Source of the DNA: Pseudomonas putida
GTDB lineage: Bacteria; Pseudomonadota; Gammaproteobacteria; Pseudomonadales; Pseudomonadaceae
Assembly: GCF_001941965.1 (NCBI RefSeq)
Contig: NZ_MKZO01000058.1
Span: 1 to 64,000, forward strand
Length of the DNA: 64,000 nt
Reading direction: 5' to 3'
Shown here: positions 26,109-35,468 of the stretch, piece by piece
Position numbering within the stretch: position 1 is the stretch's first letter
How the letters are laid out: every line of letters starts with the position of its first letter
Position numbers and translations under genes: made by a program
Notes under the pieces: model-generated
Databases searched by the model: none
What the model saw: only the letters and a program-made list of their open reading frames with translations
What the model was told of the DNA's origin: nothing

Positions 26109-26442
26109 GATCGGCCTCACGCTCACGGCCTACCTGAACGTGCGTCTCGAAAAGCACTCCGACTCGCACAAGCGCAATCCCATGGACGTGTTCCGCGCGT
26201 CGGTCCAGAAATGGCCGGAGGTCGTGGAATGCCATGCGCTGACCGGCGACATGGACTATCTGCTGCGGGTGGTCGTCAGGAACATGGCTCACTACTCTCG
26301 CTTCGTGCTCGACACGCTGCTCAAGCACCCCAGCGTGCAGGACTGCAAGACAAGCTTCGTGCTGGATCGGGTAAAGAGCACCACGGCCTTGCCCTATGAG
26401 CATTCGGCCGATTGGTGTAGCGGGGATGCAAATAGCGCTTGA
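26105..26442 (+). pseudogene. N-terminally truncated Lrp/AsnC-family regulator
   Basis: From about 26107 the plus strand codes for [20 protein letters not shown], then ASVQKWPEVVECHALTGDMDYLLRV and a normal-looking continuation (ALTGDMDYLLRVVV, FVLDRVKSTTALP). This is the C-terminal RAM domain of Lrp/AsnC regulators. The helix-turn-helix half is missing, as the gene is cut at the junction with the hpd fragment. An ATG at 26053 lies in frame but reads antisense hpd sequence. The frame ends at TGA 26440-26442 and overlaps the copper promoter. Probably non-functional. Confidence 0.72.
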
Positions 26443-26469
26443 CCTTCCAACCGTGGCAAGGACCAGACT
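26439..26469 (+). promoter_or_regulatory. MerR/CueR-type promoter of the small metallochaperone gene
   Basis: -35 TTGACC (26439-26444) and -10 CAGACT (26464-26469) are separated by 19 bp, the long spacer typical of MerR-family control. The spacer begins TTCCAACC and ends GGCAAGGAC, a CueR-like dyad. The same TTGACCTTCC start occurs at 31155 (minus, copA) and 43300 (plus, DUF305 gene). Confidence 0.7.
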
Positions 26470-26499
26470 TCAAACACCCCAACCCGAAAGGAGTTTTCC

Positions 26500-26694
26500 A
26501 TGCAATTCCATCTCGAAGACATGACCTGCGGCGGCTGCGCCCGCACCGTTACGAAAACGATCCAAACGATCGACCCCAACGCCAAGATCGTCACGGACCC
26601 GCCGACCCGCCGTGTCGAGGTCCAGACCTCGGCCTCGCAAGAGCAGATCGCCGCGGCCCTGAGCGAAGCTGGCTTCCCGCCGCGCGCGCAGTAA
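26500..26694 (+). CDS. Small heavy-metal-associated (HMA) metallochaperone, CopZ-like
   Basis: A 64-residue single HMA domain. DMTCGGC (residues 7-13) gives the two metal-binding cysteines C10 and C13; the rest follows the beta-alpha-beta-beta-alpha-beta order. It is a CopZ-like copper chaperone, expected in the cytoplasm and likely to hand Cu(I) to CopA or CueR. AAGGAG lies 8 bases before the ATG, and the promoter at 26439-26469 with a 19-bp spacer indicates CueR control. It converges with the glutaredoxin-MauE gene. Confidence 0.82.
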   Translation: MQFHLEDMTCGGCARTVTKTIQTIDPNAKIVTDPPTRRVEVQTSASQEQIAAALSEAGFPPRAQ

Positions 26695-26768
26695 CACCGC
26701 GTCGTGGCCGGCCTGCACACAGGACGGCCGATGCGAGCACGTGCGCTGCGCCGTACCTGGCGCGGCGC

Positions 26769-27527
26769 TCAGTGCATCCCAAGGTAGGCGACCTTGGCCC
26801 ACATCCACAGGGCCATCGCCACCATCATCAGGTTCTCGGTCAGGGACACGAAGCCCAGCGGCACGTTGCTGTCCCCGCCCACACAGGCGCACTTGAGTTC
26901 CCGGCGATCGACATAGACCGCCTTGAAAACCGACACGGCCCCGACGGTCCCGATGAACAGCGCCAACGGAATCGACACCCACATCCCCACGCCCGCGACC
27001 ATCAGGACGCCTGCGATGGCCTCCGCGAACGGGTAGAAATAGGCATACCGAACCCAGCGCTTGGCCAGCAGGTCGTAGTTGAGGAACATCGTCGCGAAGC
27101 CGTCCACGTCCTTGAGCTTCTGCAGCGCCAGGAGACACATGGCAAAGGCCACGAACCACTCTGCCGCCTGAATGCTCCAGAGCTGGCCGAAGGCCGCCCA
27201 GCTCGCCGCCAGCGCCATCGCGGCCGCCATGGCGAACAGCGCGATCACAGGGGTGTAGGTCACGGCGTTCTTGTCCTTCACGGACATGCCGAAGAATTTG
27301 CGCAGGTCGTCGTAGCCGCCCACGCGCCGCCCGTTTATGAAGACCTGGGGCGTGGTCTCGACGCCATGCTCCTTCTTGAACGCATCCGTCTGCTCGCGGC
27401 TCGCCAAGTGTTTGTCCTCGACCTCGTAGCCCTTGCGGTTGAGCAGATCGAGCGACTTCAGCCCGTAGGGGCAGGTATGGCCGGGCATGACCATCCGGTA
27501 GAGCGTGGCTTGTTTGGGCGCAGACAT
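26769..27527 (-). CDS. Glutaredoxin-MauE fusion membrane protein
   Basis: A 252-residue protein. Residues about 5-85 are a glutaredoxin-like domain with CPYG (single cysteine in HTCPYGLKS, and the TTPQVFING cis-Pro region). Residues about 95-250 carry four membrane segments of the MauE/DoxX type, with KCACVGG near 225 holding two cysteines. MauE-type proteins are linked to disulfide formation; here the glutaredoxin half faces the cytoplasm and the MauE half is in the inner membrane. AGGAG precedes the ATG at 27527. It lies among the copper genes, so a thiol-redox role in metal stress is plausible. Confidence 0.75.
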   Translation of the reverse strand: MSAPKQATLYRMVMPGHTCPYGLKSLDLLNRKGYEVEDKHLASREQTDAFKKEHGVETTPQVFINGRRVGGYDDLRKFFGMSVKDKNAVTYTPVIALFAMAAAMALAASWAAFGQLWSIQAAEWFVAFAMCLLALQKLKDVDGFATMFLNYDLLAKRWVRYAYFYPFAEAIAGVLMVAGVGMWVSIPLALFIGTVGAVSVFKAVYVDRRELKCACVGGDSNVPLGFVSLTENLMMVAMALWMWAKVAYLGMH

Positions 27528-27744
27528 GCTGGACTTCTCCTGTGGGACTTTTCATGGGCCGGCCGCAGCGCCGACTATCACGGATTGAAGGACTTTGACG
27601 ACATTTCCAGCCTAACCGGCGGTGGTGCAAGGGGGTGTAGGCATCTGGCTCCCGGGGCGGTCGTCAGGCTGCAACGCCGTCAGTCCTCCGTCTGCCAGAG
27701 CAACCCCGCCGCAGGCCGGCGCGCCCGCGGCGGCACGCTGGGTC

Positions 27745-28083
27745 CTAGTGGTTCTCCTTGGCATGGTTGATCGTGTACTTCGGGATCTCGACGGTCAGGT
27801 CCTCGTTCGCCACGATGGCCTGGCAGCTCAGGCGCGATTGCGCCTCTAGCCCCCAGGCCCGGTCAAGCAGGTCGTCCTCGCACTCCTCGACCTCGTTGAG
27901 GGAATCGAATCCCTTGCGCACGATGCAGTGGCAGGTCGTGCAGGCACAGCTCATGTCGCAGGCATGTTCGATCTCGATGCCGTTGTCTAGCAGCGCCTCG
28001 CAGATCGAGGTGCCGACCGGCACGTTCAGCTCGGCGCCCTCGGGCGCCAGTTCAGGATGGGGCAAGACGGTGATCTTGGGCAT
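27745..28083 (-). CDS. ISC-type [2Fe-2S] ferredoxin
   Basis: A 112-residue ferredoxin matching Fdx of the ISC iron-sulfur system. C42, C48, C51 and C87 are the cluster ligands (HACDMSCACTTCHC, RLSCQAI). It acts as an electron carrier, usually in iron-sulfur cluster assembly. Here it lies 16 bp after the CueR-like gene and would be the third gene of the copA-cueR unit, rather than beside isc genes. A copper operon could need a spare ferredoxin because copper damages iron-sulfur proteins, which is inference. The 217 bp to the MauE-like gene hold no visible gene. Confidence 0.85.
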   Translation of the reverse strand: MPKITVLPHPELAPEGAELNVPVGTSICEALLDNGIEIEHACDMSCACTTCHCIVRKGFDSLNEVEECEDDLLDRAWGLEAQSRLSCQAIVANEDLTVEIPKYTINHAKENH

Positions 28084-28099
28084 GGTCTCTCCCGGCTGC

Positions 28100-28579
28100 T
28101 CAGTGCGCACGCGGCTTCTTTGCCGCTGCGTTGCCACTTGCACGCCGTGGCACGGCGCCGGTGCGCGCTTCGGGCTCGTCGTCGCTGGTATCGAGTTGCT
28201 CCAGCGTGTGCAGGATCGGGCAGTCGGGCCGTTCGTCGCCGGCGCAGCACCGGATCAGCGCCTTGAGCGTCTCGGCCATCTCCAACATGCTCGCGATGCG
28301 CCGGTCCAGCTCGGAGATGTGCTGCTGCGCCAGGCGCTTGACGTCGGCACTCCGGCGCGACTTGTCGTTCCACAGTCCCAGCAGGTCCGTGATCTCGGCC
28401 ACCGAGAAGCCGAGGTCGCGCGCACGCCGGATGAAGTGCAGCCGGTGTACGTCGTCCTGGCTATAGGCGCGGTAGCCCGAATCGTTCCGGTCGGCCGGGG
28501 GAATCAAGCCGATCTGCTCGTAGTAGCGGATCATCTTGGCCGAGACCTTCGAGGCCTTGGATGCTTCACCGATGTTCAT
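28100..28579 (-). CDS. CueR-like Cu(I)-responsive MerR regulator
   Basis: A 159-residue MerR-family activator. The HTH is at residues 1-25 (MNIGEASKASKVSAKMIRYYE), followed by the wing and a dimerisation helix. C112 and C120 (CCAGDERPDC) sit exactly where E. coli CueR binds Cu(I). The C-terminus has about 25 extra residues rich in charged groups, unusual for CueR. It lies 15 bp after the copA stop and is likely co-transcribed, giving autoregulation from the 19-bp-spacer promoter upstream of copA. It probably also acts at 26439 and 43300. Confidence 0.82.
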   Translation of the reverse strand: MNIGEASKASKVSAKMIRYYEQIGLIPPADRNDSGYRAYSQDDVHRLHFIRRARDLGFSVAEITDLLGLWNDKSRRSADVKRLAQQHISELDRRIASMLEMAETLKALIRCCAGDERPDCPILHTLEQLDTSDDEPEARTGAVPRRASGNAAAKKPRAH

Positions 28580-28594
28580 GGTGTTCCTCCTTTC

Positions 28595-31090
<2,496 letters not shown>

Positions 31091-31124
31091 GGTTGTTTCC
31101 CATAGTTGATATTCGACATGGGGG

Positions 31125-31155
31125 AGCTTAGGGTTTACCATCGTGGGAAGGTCAA
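31125..31155 (-). promoter_or_regulatory. CueR-type promoter of copA
   Basis: On the minus strand: -35 TTGACC (31155-31150), a 19-bp spacer beginning TTCCCACG and ending AAACCC, and -10 TAAGCT (31130-31125). The position sets the copA transcript start at about 31118 and the translation start at 31090. It shares TTGACCTTCC with the promoters at 26439 and 43300. Confidence 0.8.
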
Positions 31156-31328
31156 GCGCTTTTTTCGGGTACTGTCAGGTTTCAGAAATGGCCCGGCGCA
31201 CGGGGGAAACGAGGGGCCTTGGTCGCCAGGCTCGCCCTGGTCCCGGGCTGTGCGCGCGCTCAAGCGGTCGCAGCCTCGTTGATCCTGAAGGGCACGAACA
31301 GCCGTTCGAGGGTAGGAATTTTTGAGAG

Positions 31329-31685
31329 ATGACTCCACGCAAACCAGCCAGTGCCCCACCGAAGGGCCCAAGCACCGATCTGGCCTCCCTGTCACAGAAT
31401 GACGTGACCATCCTGGCCGAGACTTTCCGGCTCCTGGGCGATCCGTCGCGGCTCAAGGTCATGCTGTGCTGCATGAAGGGGTCCACGTCGGTAAGCGACA
31501 TCGCGGAAGCCGTCGAACTCTCGCAGTCGTTGGTCAGCCATCACCTTCGACTGTTGCGTGGAGCCCGTCTGGTCAAGGGCGCGCGCCAGTCCAAGCAGAT
31601 CTTCTATGAGGTAGCGGACAAGCACGTGAGCCAGGTGCTGCTGGACATGGCCATCCACATCGTTGAGGACAACAGCGACGACTAG
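31329..31685 (+). CDS. ArsR/SmtB-family metal-sensing repressor (first copy)
   Basis: A 118-residue winged-helix repressor. The recognition helix is SQSLVSHHLRLLRGARLV (about 61-78). The C-terminal helix has D-x-H-x10-H-x2-E (DKHVSQ then MAIHIVE), the alpha5 metal site of Zn- and Co-sensing SmtB/CzrA proteins. It is closely related to the protein at 34667-35044, which has the same site, so the pair is a duplication. It is monocistronic on the plus strand, beside copA and convergent with the NreB-like gene. Metal release from DNA is expected on Zn or Co binding. Confidence 0.85.
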   Translation: MTPRKPASAPPKGPSTDLASLSQNDVTILAETFRLLGDPSRLKVMLCCMKGSTSVSDIAEAVELSQSLVSHHLRLLRGARLVKGARQSKQIFYEVADKHVSQVLLDMAIHIVEDNSDD

Positions 31686-31723
31686 CCTTGGTGCGAAACA
31701 GCCCTTACCGCGTCCCGTGAGGC

Positions 31724-33034
31724 CTATCCTTTCGGCCAGATCCGGTGCAAGTCATCCACGACCAGCACGTGATGGTGCCCGCCTTGGTTCGCGTGCTGAC
31801 GCAAGTGGGGGTGATCCGCCGACAGGTTCGGATGGTCATGGGCCAAGTCCGACGGGTCGCTGGCCGGCCACAGCCGAAGCGCCAGCGCCACGCCAGCTAG
31901 GCCGATCAAGGACATGACGACGAACGTCGATTGCAGCCCCATGGCCGCGCCGAAGCGTCCGGCCAGCGGGTAGCAGATGAGCCAGCAGGCGTGCGACAGC
32001 GCGAAGTGGGCCGCGAAGATCGCTGGACGGTCCTCGGCGTGGGCCGAGCGGCGCAGAAGACGGCCGGATGGCGTCTGCGCCACGCTGTAGCCAAAGCCGA
32101 TCACCAGCCACAGCGGCAGCAACAGCGCATAGCTCGGCAGCAGTGCGCCGATCGCCGTGCCCACGACGAGGACAGCGGCGCCGGTGAGCATCGCGGGTCG
32201 GTCGGCTACTTTCTCCAGTAGGGACGGCAAGACGAAGGCGGCCACCATCGAGCCGCCTCCGAACGCCGCCAGTGCCCACGCCACCTCGACTTCGCCCAGG
32301 CCGAAACGCGCCTTCACGAGCACCACCGTGTTCACGATCACCATCGCGCCGGCCGCCGAGACGGCCAGGCTGATCGCCAGCAGGCCCCGCAGGCGAGGCG
32401 TGGCGAGGTAGATGCGCGTGCCGCGCGTCGTTCGCTCCCAGATGCCGCGGCGCGGGCCGGGGACGGACGTGGGCAACCGCACGCTGACCACGAGAGCGGC
32501 TGAAACGAGGAAACCGAGCACCGTTCCCGCGAACAGGTTGTGAAAGCTGATGACGGTCAGCAGCGCGGCGGCCAGCATCGGGGAAATCAGGCTTTCCAGG
32601 TCGTAGGCCAGCCGGGACAGCGACAGCGCCTTCGTGTAGTCCTCTTCGTCGGGAAGGATGTCCGGGATGGTGGCCTGGAAGGTCGGCGTGAAGCCGGCGG
32701 ATGCCGCCTGCAGAACGAAGATCAGCAGGTAGATCTGCCAGACCTCGGTGACGAAGGGCAGGCACAGCGCGACGGCCGCTCGCACGAGGTCCAGCGCCAC
32801 GAGCAGCGAGCGCCGCGGGAGCCGGTCGGCGAAGGCCTGCGCGACCGGCGCGACCCCCGCGTAGGCCAGCATCTTGATGGCCAGCGCCGTCCCGAGCACC
32901 GCGCCTGCATCCGCGCCGGCCAGCTCGTAGGCCAGCAGGCCGAGCGCCACCGTCATCAGGCCGGTGCCGACGAGCGCGATCACCTGGGCGGTGAACAGGT
33001 GGCGGTAGGTGCGGTTATTCAGGACGGAGAGCAT
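31724..33034 (-). CDS. nreB: NreB-like MFS nickel/cobalt exporter
   Basis: A 436-residue MFS protein with 12 membrane segments (residues about 10-395) and a histidine-rich cytoplasmic tail (about 400-436; LAHDHPNLSADHPHLRQHANQ and GGHHHVL). The His-rich tail and a neighbouring DUF156 repressor match NreB of nickel-resistance operons. It lies 9 bp after the NreA-like gene and is presumably co-transcribed with it. It is convergent with the ArsR gene at 31329. Export of Ni(II), and perhaps Co(II), is inferred from family and context. Confidence 0.75.
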   Translation of the reverse strand: MLSVLNNRTYRHLFTAQVIALVGTGLMTVALGLLAYELAGADAGAVLGTALAIKMLAYAGVAPVAQAFADRLPRRSLLVALDLVRAAVALCLPFVTEVWQIYLLIFVLQAASAGFTPTFQATIPDILPDEEDYTKALSLSRLAYDLESLISPMLAAALLTVISFHNLFAGTVLGFLVSAALVVSVRLPTSVPGPRRGIWERTTRGTRIYLATPRLRGLLAISLAVSAAGAMVIVNTVVLVKARFGLGEVEVAWALAAFGGGSMVAAFVLPSLLEKVADRPAMLTGAAVLVVGTAIGALLPSYALLLPLWLVIGFGYSVAQTPSGRLLRRSAHAEDRPAIFAAHFALSHACWLICYPLAGRFGAAMGLQSTFVVMSLIGLAGVALALRLWPASDPSDLAHDHPNLSADHPHLRQHANQGGHHHVLVVDDLHRIWPKG

Positions 33035-33043
33035 CGGACGGCC

Positions 33044-33301
33044 TCAGAGCAGTTTGGTCAGCGCCTTCATTTCGGTCAGAACGGAGTCCTCGTCATGGGA
33101 CAGGCAGTGGTCGATGTGGTCGTGGATCAGGACGCGCTTGGCCGCCGTCACCGCGCTTTCCACCGCCGCGAGCTGGCGGGCGATGTCGAGGCAGGTTTCT
33201 CCCCCTTCGATCATCCCGATGACGTGCCGCAGATGCCCCTCGGCGCGCTTGAGCCGCTTCACCAGGTCGGGATGGGTGGTGTGCTTATGCATGTCTTCCA
33301 T
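33044..33301 (-). CDS. nreA: NreA/RcnR-like metal-sensing repressor (DUF156)
   Basis: An 85-residue all-helical repressor of the CsoR/RcnR family. Residues H and C typical of the Ni/Co site are visible: GGETCLDIARQ (Cys near 37) and HDHIDHC (about 60-66), with an N-terminal MHKHTTH. It binds DNA as a tetramer and releases it on nickel or cobalt binding. Its probable operator is the palindrome at 33312-33330, just upstream of the ATG at 33301. It is the first gene of the nreA-nreB unit. Confidence 0.82.
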   Translation of the reverse strand: MEDMHKHTTHPDLVKRLKRAEGHLRHVIGMIEGGETCLDIARQLAAVESAVTAAKRVLIHDHIDHCLSHDEDSVLTEMKALTKLL

Positions 33302-33311
33302 GCTGAAATCA

Positions 33312-33330
33312 TATCCCCCCAGGGGGGATA
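33312..33330. promoter_or_regulatory. RcnR/NreA-type operator palindrome
   Basis: TATCCCCCCAGGGGGGATA is a 19-bp perfect palindrome around a central A, built of G/C tracts as in CsoR/RcnR-family operators. It lies 10 bp upstream of the NreA-like start, so the repressor probably controls itself and nreB here. Confidence 0.75.
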
Positions 33331-33460
33331 CTGCCACTGGATGTTAGATCAACGGCTGCTTGCCAGGCGGGGGGAATGGTCGCCGAGCCAGGCTAAGGCA
33401 ATTGCCCGGAGCGGCATCCCGGCCGTGGTGAGACGCGAACACAAATGTGTACAACAATTC

Positions 33461-33480
33461 ACATGAAAACATGTTCATGT
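33461..33480. promoter_or_regulatory. ArsR/SmtB-type operator upstream of the CDF gene
   Basis: ACATGAAAACATGTTCATGT contains TGAA-N6-TTCA with extended symmetrical flanks (ACATGAA / TTCATGT), like SmtB/CzrA sites. It lies 45 bp before the CDF exporter start. The two ArsR-type repressors in this region are candidates to bind it. The same pattern occurs at 41881-41894. Confidence 0.65.
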
Positions 33481-33525
33481 GTTATATTTTGAGCCACAGT
33501 CAAAGACCCAGTTTCCCGAGGCCCC

Positions 33526-34623
33526 ATGTCCCAATCCCACGCACATGACCATGGTCACGATCACGACCATGATCATGACCACACCCCGACCGTGACCAGC
33601 GCCAACGAGCGCAAGGTCCTGCTGTCCTTTTTCCTGATCTTCGGCTTCATGGTCGTGGAGGCCGTCGGAGGCGTGCTGTCGGGCTCGCTGGCCTTGCTGG
33701 CCGACGCGGGCCACATGCTGACCGACGCCGCGGCGCTCGCACTGGCCTACGCAGCATTCCGGTTCGGCCGCCGCGCGGCCGACAGCAAGCGCACCTTCGG
33801 CTACCTGCGCTTCGAGGTCATCGCCGGTTTCCTGAACGCCGTGACCCTGTTCGCGATCGTCGCTTGGATCGCCTACGAGGCGTGGGAGCGGCTGCAGGCG
33901 CCGCCCGTGATCCTGGCCGGCCCGATGATGATCGTCGCCGTGCTCGGCCTGCTGGTGAACGTGCTCGTGCTGTGGATCATGACCCGCGGAGAGACCGATC
34001 ACGTCAACGTGAAGGGGGCCATCCTGCACGTGATGGGCGACCTGCTCGGCTCGGTCGGCGCCATCGTCGCTGCGATCGTCATCTACCTCACGGGCTGGAC
34101 GCCGATCGATCCCATCCTGTCGGTCCTGGTCGCGGCGCTGATCCTGCGCAGCGCATGGAAGCTGCTCGCCAAGTCGATCCACATCCTGCTGGAAGGCGCG
34201 CCGGAGGATGCTTCGCCGGAGAAGGTGGAGCAAGGCCTGATGGGCGCCGTGCCGGGCCTGGCGGCCGTCAGCCACGTTCACGTGTGGCAGCTCACCTCCG
34301 GGCGCACGATGGCCACGCTGCACGTTCGCCCCAACGTGGACGAGGAAGCACGCGCCGTGGTCAAGCGCGTCGAAGCGGTGCTTCGAGAGCAATTCAGCAT
34401 CGAACACGCCACGGTCGGGATCGACTGGAACTCGGGCACCGACGAGAACGTCTGCAGCTTGCAGCCCACGTCGGAGCGTCAGGACCACAGCGGCCACGAT
34501 CACAGCGGTCATGACCACAGCGGGCACGACCACAGCGGCCATGATCATGGCAATCACAAGCATGGCGGCGGGCACAGCCACGGCCATGACCACGACCATT
34601 CCGCTCCTGGTCACAGGCATTGA
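33526..34623 (+). CDS. CDF cation exporter with His-rich termini (CzcD/DmeF-like)
   Basis: A 365-residue inner-membrane cation/proton antiporter with six membrane segments (about residues 28-225). ADAGHMLTD (near 63-71) and HVMGDLLGS (near 168) carry the two CDF metal-binding His/Asp sets. The N-terminal tail is almost pure His/Asp (HAHDHGHDHDHDHDH) and the C-terminal tail (about 310-365) has repeated HSGHDHSGHD units, giving strong metal buffering. The substrate is probably Zn, Co, Cd or Ni. It is expected to be repressed from the ArsR-type operator just upstream and lies 43 bp before an ArsR gene. Confidence 0.88.
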   Translation: MSQSHAHDHGHDHDHDHDHTPTVTSANERKVLLSFFLIFGFMVVEAVGGVLSGSLALLADAGHMLTDAAALALAYAAFRFGRRAADSKRTFGYLRFEVIAGFLNAVTLFAIVAWIAYEAWERLQAPPVILAGPMMIVAVLGLLVNVLVLWIMTRGETDHVNVKGAILHVMGDLLGSVGAIVAAIVIYLTGWTPIDPILSVLVAALILRSAWKLLAKSIHILLEGAPEDASPEKVEQGLMGAVPGLAAVSHVHVWQLTSGRTMATLHVRPNVDEEARAVVKRVEAVLREQFSIEHATVGIDWNSGTDENVCSLQPTSERQDHSGHDHSGHDHSGHDHSGHDHGNHKHGGGHSHGHDHDHSAPGHRH

Positions 34624-34666
34624 GGCCGCGCGAGCCGGCTCGCACTCCACTTGAGGATTTGCATCC

Positions 34667-35044
34667 ATGACGTCCCGCAAAACCACCAGCGCCGACACCG
34701 CGCAATGCTCGACCACCAGCCACGACGCGGCGACCGATGCCCTCGCAATGTCGCAAAGTGACGTCGCTGTTCTGGCCGAGACCTTCCGCCTGCTGGGCGA
34801 CCAATCGCGATTGAAGATCCTGCTGCAGTGCATGCATGGCTCGGTCGCCGTGGGGGACATCGCCGAAGCGCTCGACCTGTCGCAGTCTCTGGTCAGCCAT
34901 CACCTGCGGCTGCTGCGCGGTGCGCGCCTCGTGCGCGGCGAACGCCAAGCCAAGCACATCTTCTACAGCATCGCGGACCAGCACGTCAGCCAGGTGCTGC
35001 AGGACATGGCGGTCCACATTTCCGAGGACAAAGCCGACGACTGA
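34667..35044 (+). CDS. ArsR/SmtB-family metal-sensing repressor (second copy)
   Basis: A 125-residue winged-helix repressor, closely related to the protein at 31329-31685. The recognition helix is SQSLVSHHLRLLRGARLV and the alpha5 site is D-x-H-x10-H-x2-E (DQHVSQ then MAVHISE). It lies 43 bp after the CDF gene on the same strand, so it probably represses that exporter from the site at 33461-33480 and controls itself. Zn(II), Co(II) or Cd(II) sensing is inferred from the site. Extra N-terminal residues are low-complexity. Confidence 0.85.
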   Translation: MTSRKTTSADTAQCSTTSHDAATDALAMSQSDVAVLAETFRLLGDQSRLKILLQCMHGSVAVGDIAEALDLSQSLVSHHLRLLRGARLVRGERQAKHIFYSIADQHVSQVLQDMAVHISEDKADD

Positions 35045-35066
35045 CCAGGCCCAAGCACCCAGGCGA

Positions 35067-35310
35067 ATGGCAGGTTGCGAGGCGCCGGTACCCACGCCGC
35101 CGGTTAGCCTCAAGGACGTCCTCGATGCGGCCTGGGCGCAACACCCTGAATCGCGGGCCCTGCCTGGGCGCCGGGATGCCGCGCAGGCACAGCAATGGGC
35201 GGCGGCAGCTTGGACGCCTGAGCCTCCCGCGCTCGCAATCACCCACAAGACCGACCGGTTCAACCGCACAACGGCACTCGTGAGCTGGATGTCGGAGTGG
35301 CCACAGCGAC
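35067..35310 (+). pseudogene. czcC: Frameshifted N-terminal fragment of a CzcC-like outer membrane factor
   Basis: The frame from ATG 35067 gives VSLKDVLDAAWAQHPESRAL, then AWTPEPPALAI and KTDRFNR, matching the N-terminal part of CzcC/CnrC outer membrane factors. After FNR, at about 35267, the frame shifts: the next frame gives NGTRELDVGVA, which continues the expected CzcC sequence. A one-base deletion near 35267 explains this. Similarity stops near 35305 and the rest of the gene is missing. It lies 22 bp after the second ArsR gene; together with the CDF they look like the remains of a Czc-type locus. Confidence 0.6.
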
Positions 35311-35371
35311 GACGCGGGGTTTTCCCACCACCTTGTCCATGCAGCCTGCCCGCTAGGGCAACCCAAAGGGC

Positions 35372-35402
35372 TTGACCTTGCCTTCGTTGTAACGCCTAGC
35401 CT
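35372..35402 (+). promoter_or_regulatory. MerR-type promoter of the RND efflux operon
   Basis: -35 TTGACC (35372-35377) and -10 TAGCCT (35397-35402) are separated by 19 bp (spacer TTGCCTTCG then TTGTAACGCC). It lies 66 bp before the MFP gene. The operon's last gene encodes a MerR-family regulator (41457), a likely activator. The dyad is weak and differs from the CueR-type sites. Confidence 0.5.
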
Positions 35403-35468
35403 CCACACAAATTTCTGCAGAGCGCTTCGGAAGGGCCGGAGTCCTGCATCCAAGAAAGGGGCACTTCC

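Noticed and set aside
31091-31141. Upstream ATG for copA
   Set aside because: It lies upstream of the predicted -10 and start of transcription, so it would not be translated.
34495-34600. Tandem DNA repeat in the CDF gene
   Set aside because: It is the coding of a His/Asp-rich metal-binding tail, not an independent element.
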